Shown in pieces: positions 50,413-60,883 of a stretch of DNA of 64,000 bases (its first letter is position 1; each line of letters opens with the position of its first letter). A program made the position numbers and the translations under genes. A model generated the notes under the pieces. It had not been told where the DNA came from, did no database searches, and was given only the letters and a program-made list of their open reading frames with translations. Source of the stretch: Stentor coeruleus (Eukaryota > Ciliophora > Heterotrichea > Heterotrichida > Stentoridae); the NCBI GenBank assembly GCA_001970955.1, contig MPUH01000052.1:62001-126000 (forward strand). Direction: 5' to 3'.

Positions 50413-52245
50413 CTATATATATTTTACATTGTTTAAACTTGATGACATATCCGAAATTTTTTTCAATTCATCTGTAGCTGCACTTTCATGATCTTTTAGT
50501 CTTTTAAGTTCTGTTATTTCTTGCAATAGCTGTTCTTTGAATTTTTTACAAGACTCAGGGTTTGATAAGGCTTTATCAATTTCTAACTGTCTCTCAGTTT
50601 TAAAACTATTAATGGTCATATATTTTGGATCCATAAATCCTTTAACAATATCTAAAGCTTTGCCAGTAATGATTTTACTAAACACTGATGTTGGTTTTAT
50701 ACTCTGCTGCCACATAATCCCTGCTTGTATTGCTGGCCATAATACACTTGCCCCAGAAGTTTTTTTCGCAGTCCTACAAGCTAGATTAACACATTGATGT
50801 AGTCTACAATAATCATTCCCAACAATTTTCTTAAGTTTTTTCCTAGTCTTCCCCATATCAGCAATTTTAAAATCTACTGGTTGTAATGCTCTAGGACAAA
50901 AGCATCCATCCCAAGTACAGAAATTTAATTCATTATTTTTCCATTGATCTTTTTGTATTTGAATAAACCAGTTTCTACATCCACTTCCTGAACGTGAATA
51001 ATATGAATTGTTTAAAAGAAGATATTCATATGAAAATTTGTGTAAATCTGGCTCTGGGATTATATCAGGGTATAATATTGGAGATGATAAACTTGTGTAG
51101 ATTCTTAATAATTCTTTTTGTTGTAATGGGGATAATGTTCGTATTGTGGCTTTTTTATCAGATGAAAATCTTGGGGTATCGATATAGTAAATTATTGTGT
51201 TGGAGAGAAGATGGGATAATGATGCGTTTTTTAGAAGGTATTTGTTTGAATTGATGATAATCTCGCATTCGTTTTTGGAGAAGAGAAAACTGTCAAGTTC
51301 GAGGGAACCTGATGGGAACTCTGCGTCAAGGTTGTATTCGGTGACGAAATCGTTTTTTAAAAGACCAGAATCTTCGTAGTAAAAATGCAAAGTCATCGGG
51401 CGCCAGTATGCATTTGACATATGCGTAATCACTATATAGTTTTTACTGGTTCTAGATAGAAGTATATCTTTTTTGTATTTTTTTGTTCCTTCTATTATCG
51501 ATGCTGAAGAGTTCTGTAAAGTCAAAAACTCAGCAAAAAGCGAAGGGACATCACCAATACATTTACCTTTATAAATCTTACTATGATTCGATAATTTCAT
51601 CCCAATCTTCTTCTCACTCATCATCTCACTGAAAAAAAGATTCTCAAGACACACAACGCGGGAAATTTTTACGGGTCGTTTCAAAAAGGCTTCAATTTTC
51701 TCTTTAATCTCTTTAGTCAAACGTTTTTCTGTTATTTTTGCATAACCTAAAGATATCACTTTTAGATAGTGAAAAAACTTTTTCCATGAAAATTCTTCAG
51801 TCGATTCTTGAAGTTTGAGCTGATAATTGCTGTTTGAAGCATTCATGAATAGTTTACACTGGAGGTTTTCTTTTGCTAGTCCTGATACAGCTTTGAAGAC
51901 CCATTTACGGGTTTTTTCGATGCAGTTTCGGATATAGTTTCTTTGTAGCCGAGCGAAAAATACTGTACTGATTTCTCCTTGTTTGGTGATTTTTTTTATA
52001 AAACTATCAAGTTCTCTGGTTTTTATGTCTTTGATAAGGCTTTTTTTGATGTTTTTTTTCTTGTTTTGGCATTCATCGCGGATCTTTTTCTTTAGATAAA
52101 AATTATAATTAGGTAGCTTGCTTAGAATAACTCCTATGGCACATTCATTTGAAATAGGGTGTGAAGAGTAGTTGATTTCTTTATTATTTTCTAAACTTGC
52201 AGCGAGAGAATCAATTAAATTTGAAAAATCCTCTATTATTTCCAT
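50413..52245 (-). CDS. Large unknown protein with a Cys/His cluster
   Basis: A 610-residue intronless protein. The N-terminal 200 residues are mostly helical and basic (KKKIRDECQNKKKNIKKSLI). The centre is mixed alpha/beta (YWRPMTLHFYYEDSGLL). A Cys/His cluster lies near residues 445-500 (CTWDGCFCPRAL, then YCRLHQCVNLACR) and may bind zinc. Next is a hydrophobic stretch (GASVLWPAIQAGIMWQQS), and the C-terminus is a coiled coil. No homologue is recognised. The plus strand over this gene shows a skew reset near 51430. Confidence 0.78.
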   Translation of the reverse strand: MEIIEDFSNLIDSLAASLENNKEINYSSHPISNECAIGVILSKLPNYNFYLKKKIRDECQNKKKNIKKSLIKDIKTRELDSFIKKITKQGEISTVFFARLQRNYIRNCIEKTRKWVFKAVSGLAKENLQCKLFMNASNSNYQLKLQESTEEFSWKKFFHYLKVISLGYAKITEKRLTKEIKEKIEAFLKRPVKISRVVCLENLFFSEMMSEKKIGMKLSNHSKIYKGKCIGDVPSLFAEFLTLQNSSASIIEGTKKYKKDILLSRTSKNYIVITHMSNAYWRPMTLHFYYEDSGLLKNDFVTEYNLDAEFPSGSLELDSFLFSKNECEIIINSNKYLLKNASLSHLLSNTIIYYIDTPRFSSDKKATIRTLSPLQQKELLRIYTSLSSPILYPDIIPEPDLHKFSYEYLLLNNSYYSRSGSGCRNWFIQIQKDQWKNNELNFCTWDGCFCPRALQPVDFKIADMGKTRKKLKKIVGNDYCRLHQCVNLACRTAKKTSGASVLWPAIQAGIMWQQSIKPTSVFSKIITGKALDIVKGFMDPKYMTINSFKTERQLEIDKALSNPESCKKFKEQLLQEITELKRLKDHESAATDELKKISDMSSSLNNVKYI

Positions 52246-52518
52246 TTAATTAATATATTTACTTTGATTCTTTTTGCCATAATATCAGTGAGTTATTGAA
52301 TGTGCTTTTTAACTTTGATAAATGCTAATCAAACTGTGAGTTTAGTTATGAATTTGCTATATGAATTTGGAGTAATCAGGAAAGAAAATATATATAACTG
52401 TTGTTATGAGTTATAGAGAATACTTTAGATTTTAAAGTTATAATAATAGTCTTAAAATCATACCCCAACCTCATCCCAAAAAAAATCTCATACAATTTCC
52501 ATTTATAAAAAAATAAAA

Positions 52519-53631
52519 ATGAGTGAAGGTATCGTACCTCTAGTAATCGACAATGGCTCAGGGGTCTGTAAAGCAGGTTTTGCCGGAGACGACGCGCCAA
52601 AGTCTGTTTTCCCAAGCATAGTAGGTCGTCCTCGTCTTCCAGGTATAATCGTTGGTACTGAACAAAAAGAAGTCTACATAGGTGAAGAGGCTCAATCAAA
52701 AAGTGGTGTCCTCAACTTAAAATACCCAATAACTCATGGTATCGTCACAGACTGGGAAGATATGGAACGTGTCTGGCATCACACTTTCTTTAATGAACTA
52801 AAAACTGCTGCTGATGAACACCCAGTCCTCCTAACCGAAGTTCCTTTAAACTCTAAAGTAAACCGCGAAAAAATGACTCAGATTATGTTTGACACATTCA
52901 ATGTCCCAGCTTTTTATGTTGAAAAACATGCTGTCCTTTCTTTATATTCCATAGGTAAAACTACAGGACTTGTCTTTGGTTCAGGTCATGGTGTTACTCA
53001 TGTTGTCCCAATATATGAAGGATATGCTATTCCTCATGCTATAAGACGTATAGATTTAGCAGGAAAAGAAATCACTGATTATTTAGAAACTTTTCTTGCT
53101 GATAAGCTAAATAGTACAATTATTGCTAAAGAAATTGCTAATGATGTTAAAGAAAAATTATGCTATGTAGCTGTTGATTTTCAAGAAGAAATGAAAAAAA
53201 GGACTGAAGATATTGATGAGAAATATAAATTACCTGATGGAAGAGAAGTTATTATTGGGAAAGAAAGGTTTAGAGCACCAGAAGCACTTTTTAACCCAGA
53301 GTTGATTGGGATAAATGATCATGGGGCTGGAGAAGCTATGTTTCAAGCTATTACTAATTGTGATGATGATATTAGAAGGGAGTTTTGTCAGAATATTATG
53401 GTTAGTGGGGGAAATACTTTGTTTCAAGGGATTGGGGATAGATTGATTAGGGAGATTAGGAAAAGAATTGTTGGGGTTGCGGATAAAGTGATTGCCCCGG
53501 CTGAGAGGAATTATTCGGTTTGGATTGGAGGGAGTATGATTAGTTCACTTTCGAGCTTTCAGCAGATGTGGGTGTCTAAGGCTGAGTATGATGAAGCTGG
53601 GCCATCGATAGTACATCGTAAGTGCTTTTAA
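52519..53631 (+). CDS. Divergent actin lacking key ATPase residues
   Basis: A 370-residue actin (conventional actin is about 375), intronless. Numbering matches muscle actin through the first 160 residues: DNGSG at 11-15, Lys18, GFAGDDAP, His73, His161 and the C-terminal KCF are all present. Three catalytic or metal-binding positions differ. Gln137, which positions the attacking water, is His. Asp154 is Gly and Asp157 is His in the second phosphate loop, which reads [10 protein letters not shown] instead of VLDSGDGVTH. The Mg-ATP site should therefore be badly weakened, so it may bind nucleotide without hydrolysis or work as a filament cap or regulator. The frame has no breaks and the fold motifs elsewhere are good, so it looks like a maintained gene and not a pseudogene. 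Confidence 0.95.
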   Translation: MSEGIVPLVIDNGSGVCKAGFAGDDAPKSVFPSIVGRPRLPGIIVGTEQKEVYIGEEAQSKSGVLNLKYPITHGIVTDWEDMERVWHHTFFNELKTAADEHPVLLTEVPLNSKVNREKMTQIMFDTFNVPAFYVEKHAVLSLYSIGKTTGLVFGSGHGVTHVVPIYEGYAIPHAIRRIDLAGKEITDYLETFLADKLNSTIIAKEIANDVKEKLCYVAVDFQEEMKKRTEDIDEKYKLPDGREVIIGKERFRAPEALFNPELIGINDHGAGEAMFQAITNCDDDIRREFCQNIMVSGGNTLFQGIGDRLIREIRKRIVGVADKVIAPAERNYSVWIGGSMISSLSSFQQMWVSKAEYDEAGPSIVHRKCF

Positions 53632-53860
53632 GTAGAAAATTATATAAGATATTTTGAATGAGTTGAGGAATGAATTGGGGAATTAGGTTTTGGGAAGGAG
53701 ATGAAGGATTTATGGAAAGGAGAAGATAAGAGTTTGCATGGAAAATTAGAAGGAGTTTTAATTAAAAGAATGATTTTATATAAAAATTTGTCATTTTGTA
53801 AAGGAGAGTGTATGGCTCATGGCATAGAGATGTAATGAAAAATCATTATGATTATTAAAC

Positions 53861-54418
53861 TTAAAGGTTTAACGTAGACAAATGAGAAGCTATAATAATT
53901 TTTTCTGAGAATTTAAGTCTACTACTCTTTTTCGCAAAGCCTATTATAGGCTCTGTTTTTATATAAGGATTTTTTTGGAATTCAGATTTATTGCACCCTA
54001 TTAATGTACTTGCAGCAGAATGATTACGTTCTTCACTTGATAACAAAGGATCATAAAAAGGTGATTGATCGAAGTTTCCCTTGCCTTTATTTCCTTCATT
54101 TTCTTTAATATCCCTCCCTTTCGCCCTACAATTTTCACTTTCCTGAAATTTTTCAAACATTTGTTCTTGATTTTTAAACAATTCCTTAATTTCAGTGATT
54201 TGCTCAGATAGAAAAGATGATACTTTATCATTAGAACTATTCAAAGAAAACCAACTTATTTCAATATCCTCTTTGTTGTGACTATTTACAACTTCTTCAT
54301 CATTTTCTGTATGTTGTTTATCTGAAGTAGTAAATTCAGTATTTTTCTTTTCTTTGAGTTTTTGCTTTGCTTTATCTAATAAAGAAACAAGTTGATTTGT
54401 ATCAAAATCTAATGACAT
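53861..54418 (-). CDS. Hypothetical acidic Ser/Lys/Glu-rich protein
   Basis: I prefer ATG at 54418 (MSLDFDTNQLVSLLDKAKQK), because the upstream 17 residues (from 54469) look like translated leader. This gives 185 residues. It starts with a helix, followed by an acidic, probably disordered middle (TENDEEVVNSHNKEDIEISW), a second helix (KVSSFLSEQITEIKELFKNQ) and a basic C-terminus (FAKKSSRLKFSEKIIIASHL). No known domain. Function unknown. Confidence 0.65.
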   Translation of the reverse strand: MSLDFDTNQLVSLLDKAKQKLKEKKNTEFTTSDKQHTENDEEVVNSHNKEDIEISWFSLNSSNDKVSSFLSEQITEIKELFKNQEQMFEKFQESENCRAKGRDIKENEGNKGKGNFDQSPFYDPLLSSEERNHSAASTLIGCNKSEFQKNPYIKTEPIIGFAKKSSRLKFSEKIIIASHLSTLNL

Positions 54419-55874
54419 TATTATAAGATTTAAATTATATTTTGATAAAAGGTTTATGTTGATATTCATAAAAAATTAAAGATAAATAAGAAGGGATAAA
54501 GGAATAGGAAAGTTTGTGTATGATTAGGTTTTATGTAAGATTTATTAGAGATTGATTTTTTTTTTTATTGGAATAATTGGAGTGATGATGATTTTTTGAA
54601 TATAGGCAATTTTGATTTAAGAAATTTATTGAGATTAAGTGTGGAAAGTGTGTTTTTTGAGGTAGGGGAAAAGTTTTGGTAAAGATTTACTGATGTTGAG
54701 ATGATAGTTTTTTATCAGAGGATATAAGGTAGGGATATAAAAGGATAAAGATATTTGAAATATAGAATATGAAAGATTTTTTAAATGTAAAGGAAAGTAA
54801 AAGCTTGAATAAATAATGCAAGAATGTAGATATTGGGGATACTATTGTTGTTAGTTAAGAATATTCATAAGAAATTGATTTGATTATTTTTGATTTCATA
54901 TAGGAGTTTATAATATATGCAAATATATTCAAAAATATACTCATCCTTAATATTAAGAAGTTGTCACCTTCTTATATTAGAATCTTATTATAAACTAATT
55001 TATTTTATACAAACTAAATAGCTTAAAAACTAATACAAGCCTAATTACTTATGACAATCAATAAAATATATTTTAAGAGCTAATTTATATGTAAAATACT
55101 GTTTATCTCTAAAATAATTAAATTATACAAATATAGTTTAAACCAGCAAAATCAGACTAAATAGAAGCTAAATGGAAGCTAAATGGAAAAGGGTATTTTT
55201 TAAGCACATCAGAAAAAAATTGTGAAACAATAAAAATTAGTTTTATTGTTGTGTATTTTGAAATGGAAACCTAAAATTTTTAAGTATTCAATCTATAAAA
55301 CTAAGCAAAATGCTTAACCTTTCAAAAATAAAAAATCTAATCTCAAAAGCAAAATTGTGAGAATTATTTTATTCATAATAAAAAATTGAACTATGACTTT
55401 TAGATTTCCGAAGGGTATTTATACGTTAAGATTAATCTTATAGTATGTTTTTGAATATAATTAGTATATAAATTAAAGGATTTTGCTTAAGAACCAAAAA
55501 ATGTATTAAAACAAACTTATTGAAGTCGTTTTATACATTTACAAATGAATCAATGAATTGTTAATATACTAATCCAAGTCATCTACTAATTACCCAATAA
55601 AATCATTATAAAAACCTAATAATAACTTTAACCTTTTATTTTAAATCCATTTTACCATTCTCCTTTCTTTATCCATAATATATAATACCATCTAATATAA
55701 AAATCTCTTCATCTCATCCAAACCTTTTTATTCCTTATACCAAAATTCTCTTATCCAATTCAAACCCCTCTTATTTTATCTGAAACCTAAATCATAAAAA
55801 TAATTGTCATTATCTTCCATATACACTAATTTATTAATAGCCATAACATCTTAAGCTTATAATTTAAATAAGTG
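54419..55874. other. Divergent intergenic region, nothing recognised
   Basis: About 1.4 kb. From 54480 to 54870 it is G-rich and C-poor. The middle is plain AT-rich. From about 55560 to 55874 it is C-rich and G-poor. No RNA gene, repeat or decayed protein was recognised. Confidence 0.6.
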
Positions 55875-57128
55875 ATGGTATCGATATTTGAATCAAAAGA
55901 CTCAGAATCCAATCCTTCAGGGTTTTTTTGGACTATCCCAAACCAAACCAGCTTCAAAGAAATAAGTGAAAAAAAAATCTTCGAAGGTCTACTTAAAATC
56001 CCTTCTTCAGACACAAAACTTAAAGAAAGATTATTTATTCTAACATCTTCCAAGCTTATTTGCATGAAAAAATCCTCAAAACAAGTTAAATTCGAGTCTA
56101 ACATCCAATGGAAAAAAGTTGAGCCTTTTACAGAAGAATGTAGTTCCGACAAAAGATTTGGGTTTCGGTTAGGTCATAAAGCCATTTACCAAGATTTCTA
56201 TACAAATAATTCTAATGAATTAGATTTTTGGCTTGATAATATAAGCAAAGTTTCATTAATGTCAGATCTTGAAGAGGATTATGCAATAATAAAAAAAATC
56301 GGTAGGGGGAATTATGCTAAAGTTTTCCTTGCAGAAGATTTAGGTACTCATGAACAATTTGCTATAAAAAAAATATCTAAAGACTTGATTTTAAAAACAT
56401 CACGTGGTGTATCTTCAATTATAAGTGAGGTCGAAATTATGCGAAAAAATTGTCACCCTGGCTTGGTGCATCTTTATAAAATATACGAGTCTGAATCGAC
56501 TGTAAGTTTGGTTTTAGACTATTTGCCAGGAGGAGATTTTTTCCAAAAACTCCAAAAAATAAACTGTTATCCTGAGTTGTTAGCAGGTAAATTCATGGCT
56601 AATATGCTTGAAGCTCTTTGTTATCTACACGAAAACCACATAATCCATAGAGATTTAAAGCCAGAAAACCTTTTAATGACAAAAATCGACAATGATATCG
56701 ACTTTAAAATATGTGATTTTGGACTTTCATGTTTAATTGATGATGAACAAGTTCTCAGATGTGGTTCTCCAGGTTATATAGCTCCTGAAATTCTTAATAG
56801 AAAACCATATACAAATAAAGTCGATATTTTCAGCGCTGGGGTCATCATGTATATAATCCTTTGTGGAAATTCTCCATTTCATGGTAAAGATACTGGGGAT
56901 ATACTTTTAAAGAATAAAAAATGTAAAATTAAATTTGAAGAAAAACATTGGAAAAAAATATCAAATAATGCAATTGATTTGATTAGAAGGATGATGAATC
57001 CAGACCCTAATCAAAGATTATCTGCTGATGAAGCTTTGAGACATCCATGGTTTAGTGATTATGGGAAAAATAGATTAAGCAGATTAATAACCCCAGTCAC
57101 TGTAGGTATAATACAAGAAGATGTATGA
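55875..57128 (+). CDS. PH-like domain Ser/Thr kinase (CAMK-type), first of a tandem pair
   Basis: Start set at ATG 55875 (MVSIFESK); the codon before it is GTG. The 417-residue protein has an N-terminal PH-like domain (about 45-125, ending NELDFWLDNI with the conserved Trp). A full kinase domain follows from 136: Gly loop GRGNYAKV (143-150), Lys165, HRD 258-260 followed by LKPEN, DFG 281-283 and APE 303-305. It ends in HPWF near 390 and a short tail. It is probably active. The APE and HPWF contexts and the HRDLKPENLL motif fit the CAMK/CDPK group, but no EF hands or calmodulin-binding tail are present. The PH-like domain may target it to phosphoinositides. It is a tandem paralogue of the next gene, colinear to the residue. 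Confidence 0.93.
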   Translation: MVSIFESKDSESNPSGFFWTIPNQTSFKEISEKKIFEGLLKIPSSDTKLKERLFILTSSKLICMKKSSKQVKFESNIQWKKVEPFTEECSSDKRFGFRLGHKAIYQDFYTNNSNELDFWLDNISKVSLMSDLEEDYAIIKKIGRGNYAKVFLAEDLGTHEQFAIKKISKDLILKTSRGVSSIISEVEIMRKNCHPGLVHLYKIYESESTVSLVLDYLPGGDFFQKLQKINCYPELLAGKFMANMLEALCYLHENHIIHRDLKPENLLMTKIDNDIDFKICDFGLSCLIDDEQVLRCGSPGYIAPEILNRKPYTNKVDIFSAGVIMYIILCGNSPFHGKDTGDILLKNKKCKIKFEEKHWKKISNNAIDLIRRMMNPDPNQRLSADEALRHPWFSDYGKNRLSRLITPVTVGIIQEDV

Positions 57129-58065
57129 AGGATTTATTGTAAGTTAATTTAATGTTGTTTAGAAAGAAAAATTAGGAAATTGTTTTGGTTTTTAAATTAT
57201 AATAAGGGTTTTAGGTTAGGATTAGAGATGATGAAGAATGTATGAGAAATTGAAAGATGGAAAATAAAAATGGATATGTGGGAAGTATGATAAACAGTAT
57301 TAGGAAATAAGATCATAGGCGTTTTTTTTGTAGGATGATTTTTGATTATTTGTAGTTTTTTTTGGGGTTTTAGGTTGATATTAGGGATTATTTGATGTTT
57401 GTAAAGTTATGGTTTATTAGATTGAGTTTTTTTTTAGTATGGGTATTAAAGGTTGGGTTTAGTTTGTGATTAGGATGCTGGATAGGATTTGAAAATAATA
57501 ATCGGTAGTTTTTTTATAAGAACAGGAAGCTAGGAAAATTAAAATGGGATTAAATTTAAGATTGAAGGAGATCTAGATTGTTAAGGGCAGGATGAAGAAT
57601 ATTTGTGTGGGGAAAGTGTTAAGATTATAATTATATATAAAGCTATTTTGGAAGGGTTTAGAAAGTTTTTTGATAAGGTTCTAGGCTGATTTTAGAAATT
57701 TTATGTTTAAATCATTTTATCTAAGGTTCAAGTAATAATAATGGAAAATCTGGATTCGATTAAGATGGTGGAGATAAAGAAAGTGTTACCTTGGCTCCAT
57801 AGCAACAACATATTATAATCATTATTACAATCAAACACACACTTATTATCTTTTTTCCTCCACATCATAATTATTCTTAGCATATCAACAATACTTTAAA
57901 CTTATTTTCATATAAAACACTTAATTATTATAATCTTCTAAATCTATATAGTAATTATAAATCTTATTATCTAAACAAGTTATATCTATTCATATATAAT
58001 CAGAATATGATTTTTATAAAATTCTTTACATTAACCATGATTTCATAAGATATAAATACTACATA
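57129..58065. other. Spacer between tandem kinases: G-rich, then C-rich
   Basis: By my count the 240 bases from 57121 have 57 G and only 3 C on the plus strand. The last about 250 bases (57800-58065) are C-rich and G-poor. No gene is seen. This is the clearest single skew reset in the window. Confidence 0.65.
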
Positions 58066-59514
58066 ATGTCTTCGATATTCGAGAAACTGGATAAAGAAAC
58101 CAGTCAAAATGATTGTTTTTGGCTCCCATTAGATGTTTTGGTAAAGCGTGATATTGGGCACAACAAAATTTATTTAGCTGAACTTTATATTTTAACTGAA
58201 ACTAAGCAAGTTAAAAGCAGGAATTTTATATTAACAAAAACTAGGATTTATAAGTGTAAGAAGGAAAGTGAAATCCCGAAAGCTATGACTGTGATTACTT
58301 GGAAAAAACTTGAACCTTTTGAGGAAAACCAACAACTTGAGAAAAAATATGGGTTTAGATTAGGTTACCGGCCTATTTTCCAAGATTTTTATACAAACAC
58401 GGAGATTGAATTAGATGAATGGATAAGCAACTTAAGTCGGTTGACTATAATGGGAGAATTAGAATATGATTATGCTATAATTAAAGAAATAGGTAAAGGA
58501 AACTTCGCGACTGTATATTTGGCTGAAGAAACTGAAAGTCATGTACAATTTGCAATAAAATTTATTGATAAAGAATATATGAGTCATTGTCCAGGTGGTG
58601 TAAGTGCAATCCTAAACGAAGTAGTCATAATGAAAAAAATAAATCATCCTTATATTCTAAAACTCCATAGAGTTTATGAGGATAAACATTTTATATATTT
58701 AGTCTTGGAGTATTTAAAAGGTGGAGATTTACTTCGTAGGTTACATAAAAAAGAAAAATTTACTGAAAGTACCGCAGCGAGATTTATAGTAAACCTTCTA
58801 GAATCCTTAAAATATTTGCATGCTTCACATATTGTTCATAGAGATTTAAAACCTGAGAATTTACTTATGATAACAAATGATAGTGATGTTGATTTTAAAA
58901 TTTGTGATTTTGGATTAGCTTATATGTCAAGTTCTAATCAAAATCTTAGATGTGGTTCACCTGGATATGCAGCCCCTGAGATAATTCAGAAAAAACCTTA
59001 TAATCAAAAAGTTGACATTTTTAGTGCAGGGATACTTTTGTATATTGTATTATCAGGTAGGCCACCATTTCGAGGGCAGAATGTAAAGGAAATTTTGAAA
59101 CAAAACAGCATTTGCAGACTGACATTTCACGATAAATGCTGGGATAGTATATCAAAAAAAGGAAAAAATATGATTTTATCTTTAACAAATCCTAATCCAA
59201 GTCTACGACTTTCTGCTGAGCAGGCTTTAAGACACCCTTGGCTCAAAGTTTCAAACCTTCTAAAACTTGGTAAAGAGTTACTACCTCAAACAGCTTGCGA
59301 TCAATATGATCAATGCAATATTTCCTGTGTATCCTTTGATGAAATAAACCTTTCTAGCTCACATAAATATCTAAAATATATTGAAAACACTCATCTTATC
59401 CTGAAAACCATTCAAGATAAAAACCAACCTAGCCCTGATGAAAAATGCAAAAAATCCACAGATATCGTCAGTAACCCTGAAAGCCAAAACAATGCAAATA
59501 ATAACGACTCATAA
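58066..59514 (+). CDS. PH-like domain Ser/Thr kinase (CAMK-type), second of a tandem pair
   Basis: A 482-residue protein colinear with the upstream kinase. The PH-like region ends IELDEWISNL. The Gly loop is GKGNFATV (143-150), Lys165 sits in QFAIK, HRD is 258-260, DFG 281-283 and APE 303-305, exactly the same residue numbers as in its neighbour. All catalytic residues are intact. It differs by a longer C-terminal tail (about 395-482) that is Ser/Asn/Lys-rich and may be regulatory. The tandem arrangement and exact colinearity indicate a recent-to-moderate duplication with divergence in the tail and PH loops. Confidence 0.93.
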   Translation: MSSIFEKLDKETSQNDCFWLPLDVLVKRDIGHNKIYLAELYILTETKQVKSRNFILTKTRIYKCKKESEIPKAMTVITWKKLEPFEENQQLEKKYGFRLGYRPIFQDFYTNTEIELDEWISNLSRLTIMGELEYDYAIIKEIGKGNFATVYLAEETESHVQFAIKFIDKEYMSHCPGGVSAILNEVVIMKKINHPYILKLHRVYEDKHFIYLVLEYLKGGDLLRRLHKKEKFTESTAARFIVNLLESLKYLHASHIVHRDLKPENLLMITNDSDVDFKICDFGLAYMSSSNQNLRCGSPGYAAPEIIQKKPYNQKVDIFSAGILLYIVLSGRPPFRGQNVKEILKQNSICRLTFHDKCWDSISKKGKNMILSLTNPNPSLRLSAEQALRHPWLKVSNLLKLGKELLPQTACDQYDQCNISCVSFDEINLSSSHKYLKYIENTHLILKTIQDKNQPSPDEKCKKSTDIVSNPESQNNANNNDS

Positions 59515-59643
59515 TAAATCTTTTAAAATAATCATCATAATCCTATCTTCAATCCTTTAAATTTAAATTCCATATTTTTAATGGTGCTGCTTATAACTTA
59601 ATTGGGAAATATAAAAGATAATGGTAAGCGTAGAAATTAGAGA

Positions 59644-60620
59644 ATGACCCTTAAAAAATTGCGAATGTCAAGAAAGTGTAAAAATAAAGTGAGAATCTTA
59701 GAGGTAAATAAAAGTGTGACAATTGATATAAAATCAGAGCATAAATGCTTCAAATTTAACTTTGTAACATTTGAAGATATAGATTATAGGGAGATATTTT
59801 ATATAATAAGTAAACCAATAGGAGATTCTTGTATTTCAGGTTATTAATAGGATAATATTTATATATGGGCGAGCGGAAAAAAAATTTAATCATCGGTACC
59901 ATTATTATAGCGAAGAAAATTTTAATTCTCATCAGAAAACCCAAAGCGAGACTTACTGTGAAAATTTTTCGAGTACATTTTTTCTAAAATCATTAAAAAA
60001 TGCTGGGTGATCAGACAACTTTTTAGTAAAATCTTCATATTTAGAAATATACTAAGAACAAATAAACTGCTTTATTTATCCAAATCCTCAAAATCTACAA
60101 TTAAGGGAAGATGTGAAAAGAGGAGTTTATGTTGACTAATAAAGATATGCAAAATTCAAAAAAAAAGCCTAAAGTTTTTGCAGAGCAATTACCAAAACCT
60201 TGAATCCAAAGCACCAATCGTTAAAAAAAATAATAATAAATCATTGGAAAATCTGCTCTAAATCACAAAATTCATTCGCATCTCTTTAGGAGAAAAGTAC
60301 CTTTGAGCTTAAAGAATGAAAAGAAAAATGTCAGGAATATTACTTTCAAGCTGATGAAAGTTTAGAAAACCTGAGAATGAAATGTATAAATCTGCAAAAA
60401 AAAGACTAATTCACTAAGAGATGAACTTAAAAAATGCTTGATAACTATAAAAGACAAAAATAAAACCCTAATATTGCACAGCCTGATGAAATTACCATAA
60501 GAAAAGAAAACTTTTTTACAATAAAATTGTAAACAACAAGCTAACAGACAAACTAAAACTTAGCTTTAAGTTCATCGAAACTTAAAAAAAATCACAGAAC
60601 TAGGGTAAAAAACCTCAAAA
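59644..60620 (+). pseudogene. Decayed kinesin motor-domain gene
   Basis: An open start at 59644-59847 reads VRILEVNKSVTIDI, then FKFNFVTFEDIDYREIFYII and KPIGDSCISGY. This matches the kinesin motor up to the ..GYNGTIFAYGQTGSGKT P-loop. The P-loop itself is lost; the next codons are stops followed by IYIWASGKK. Further on, near 60010-60130, another frame reads DNFLVKSSYLEIY, then PNPQNLQLREDVKRGVYVD, the classic kinesin strand and loop (kinesin-12/KIF15-like wording). After about 60200 only traces of the switch region and a coiled-coil-like stretch (YYFQADESLENLRMKCINLQ) remain. Frame changes, many stops and the lost P-loop show it is a pseudogene. No intact kinesin lies in the window. Confidence 0.78.
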
Positions 60621-60883
60621 GCATCAACAACTCAAAAATAAAATCATCAACCCAACAAAAGCCCCGATAAAAGCACAAACCGCACATCCACCCTACCTAT
60701 AATCCATTTGCATCCCAGAAAAAACTCTTCAACCAGCAAGCCAATACAAAACTAATCACAAAAAGTCTCTTCAGACTCACAAAGCATTCAACTAAACTCA
60801 AAATCATGCAAACCCCCAAAAGCCAAAAAGCCCAATATAACTAATTAAAATAGCCATATTAAAAGGTATAAATATCTATAAAA

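Noticed and set aside
55872-55874. Upstream GTG as start of the first PH-kinase
   Set aside because: Eukaryotic initiation at the adjacent ATG (55875) is far more likely, and it keeps exact colinearity with the paralogue.
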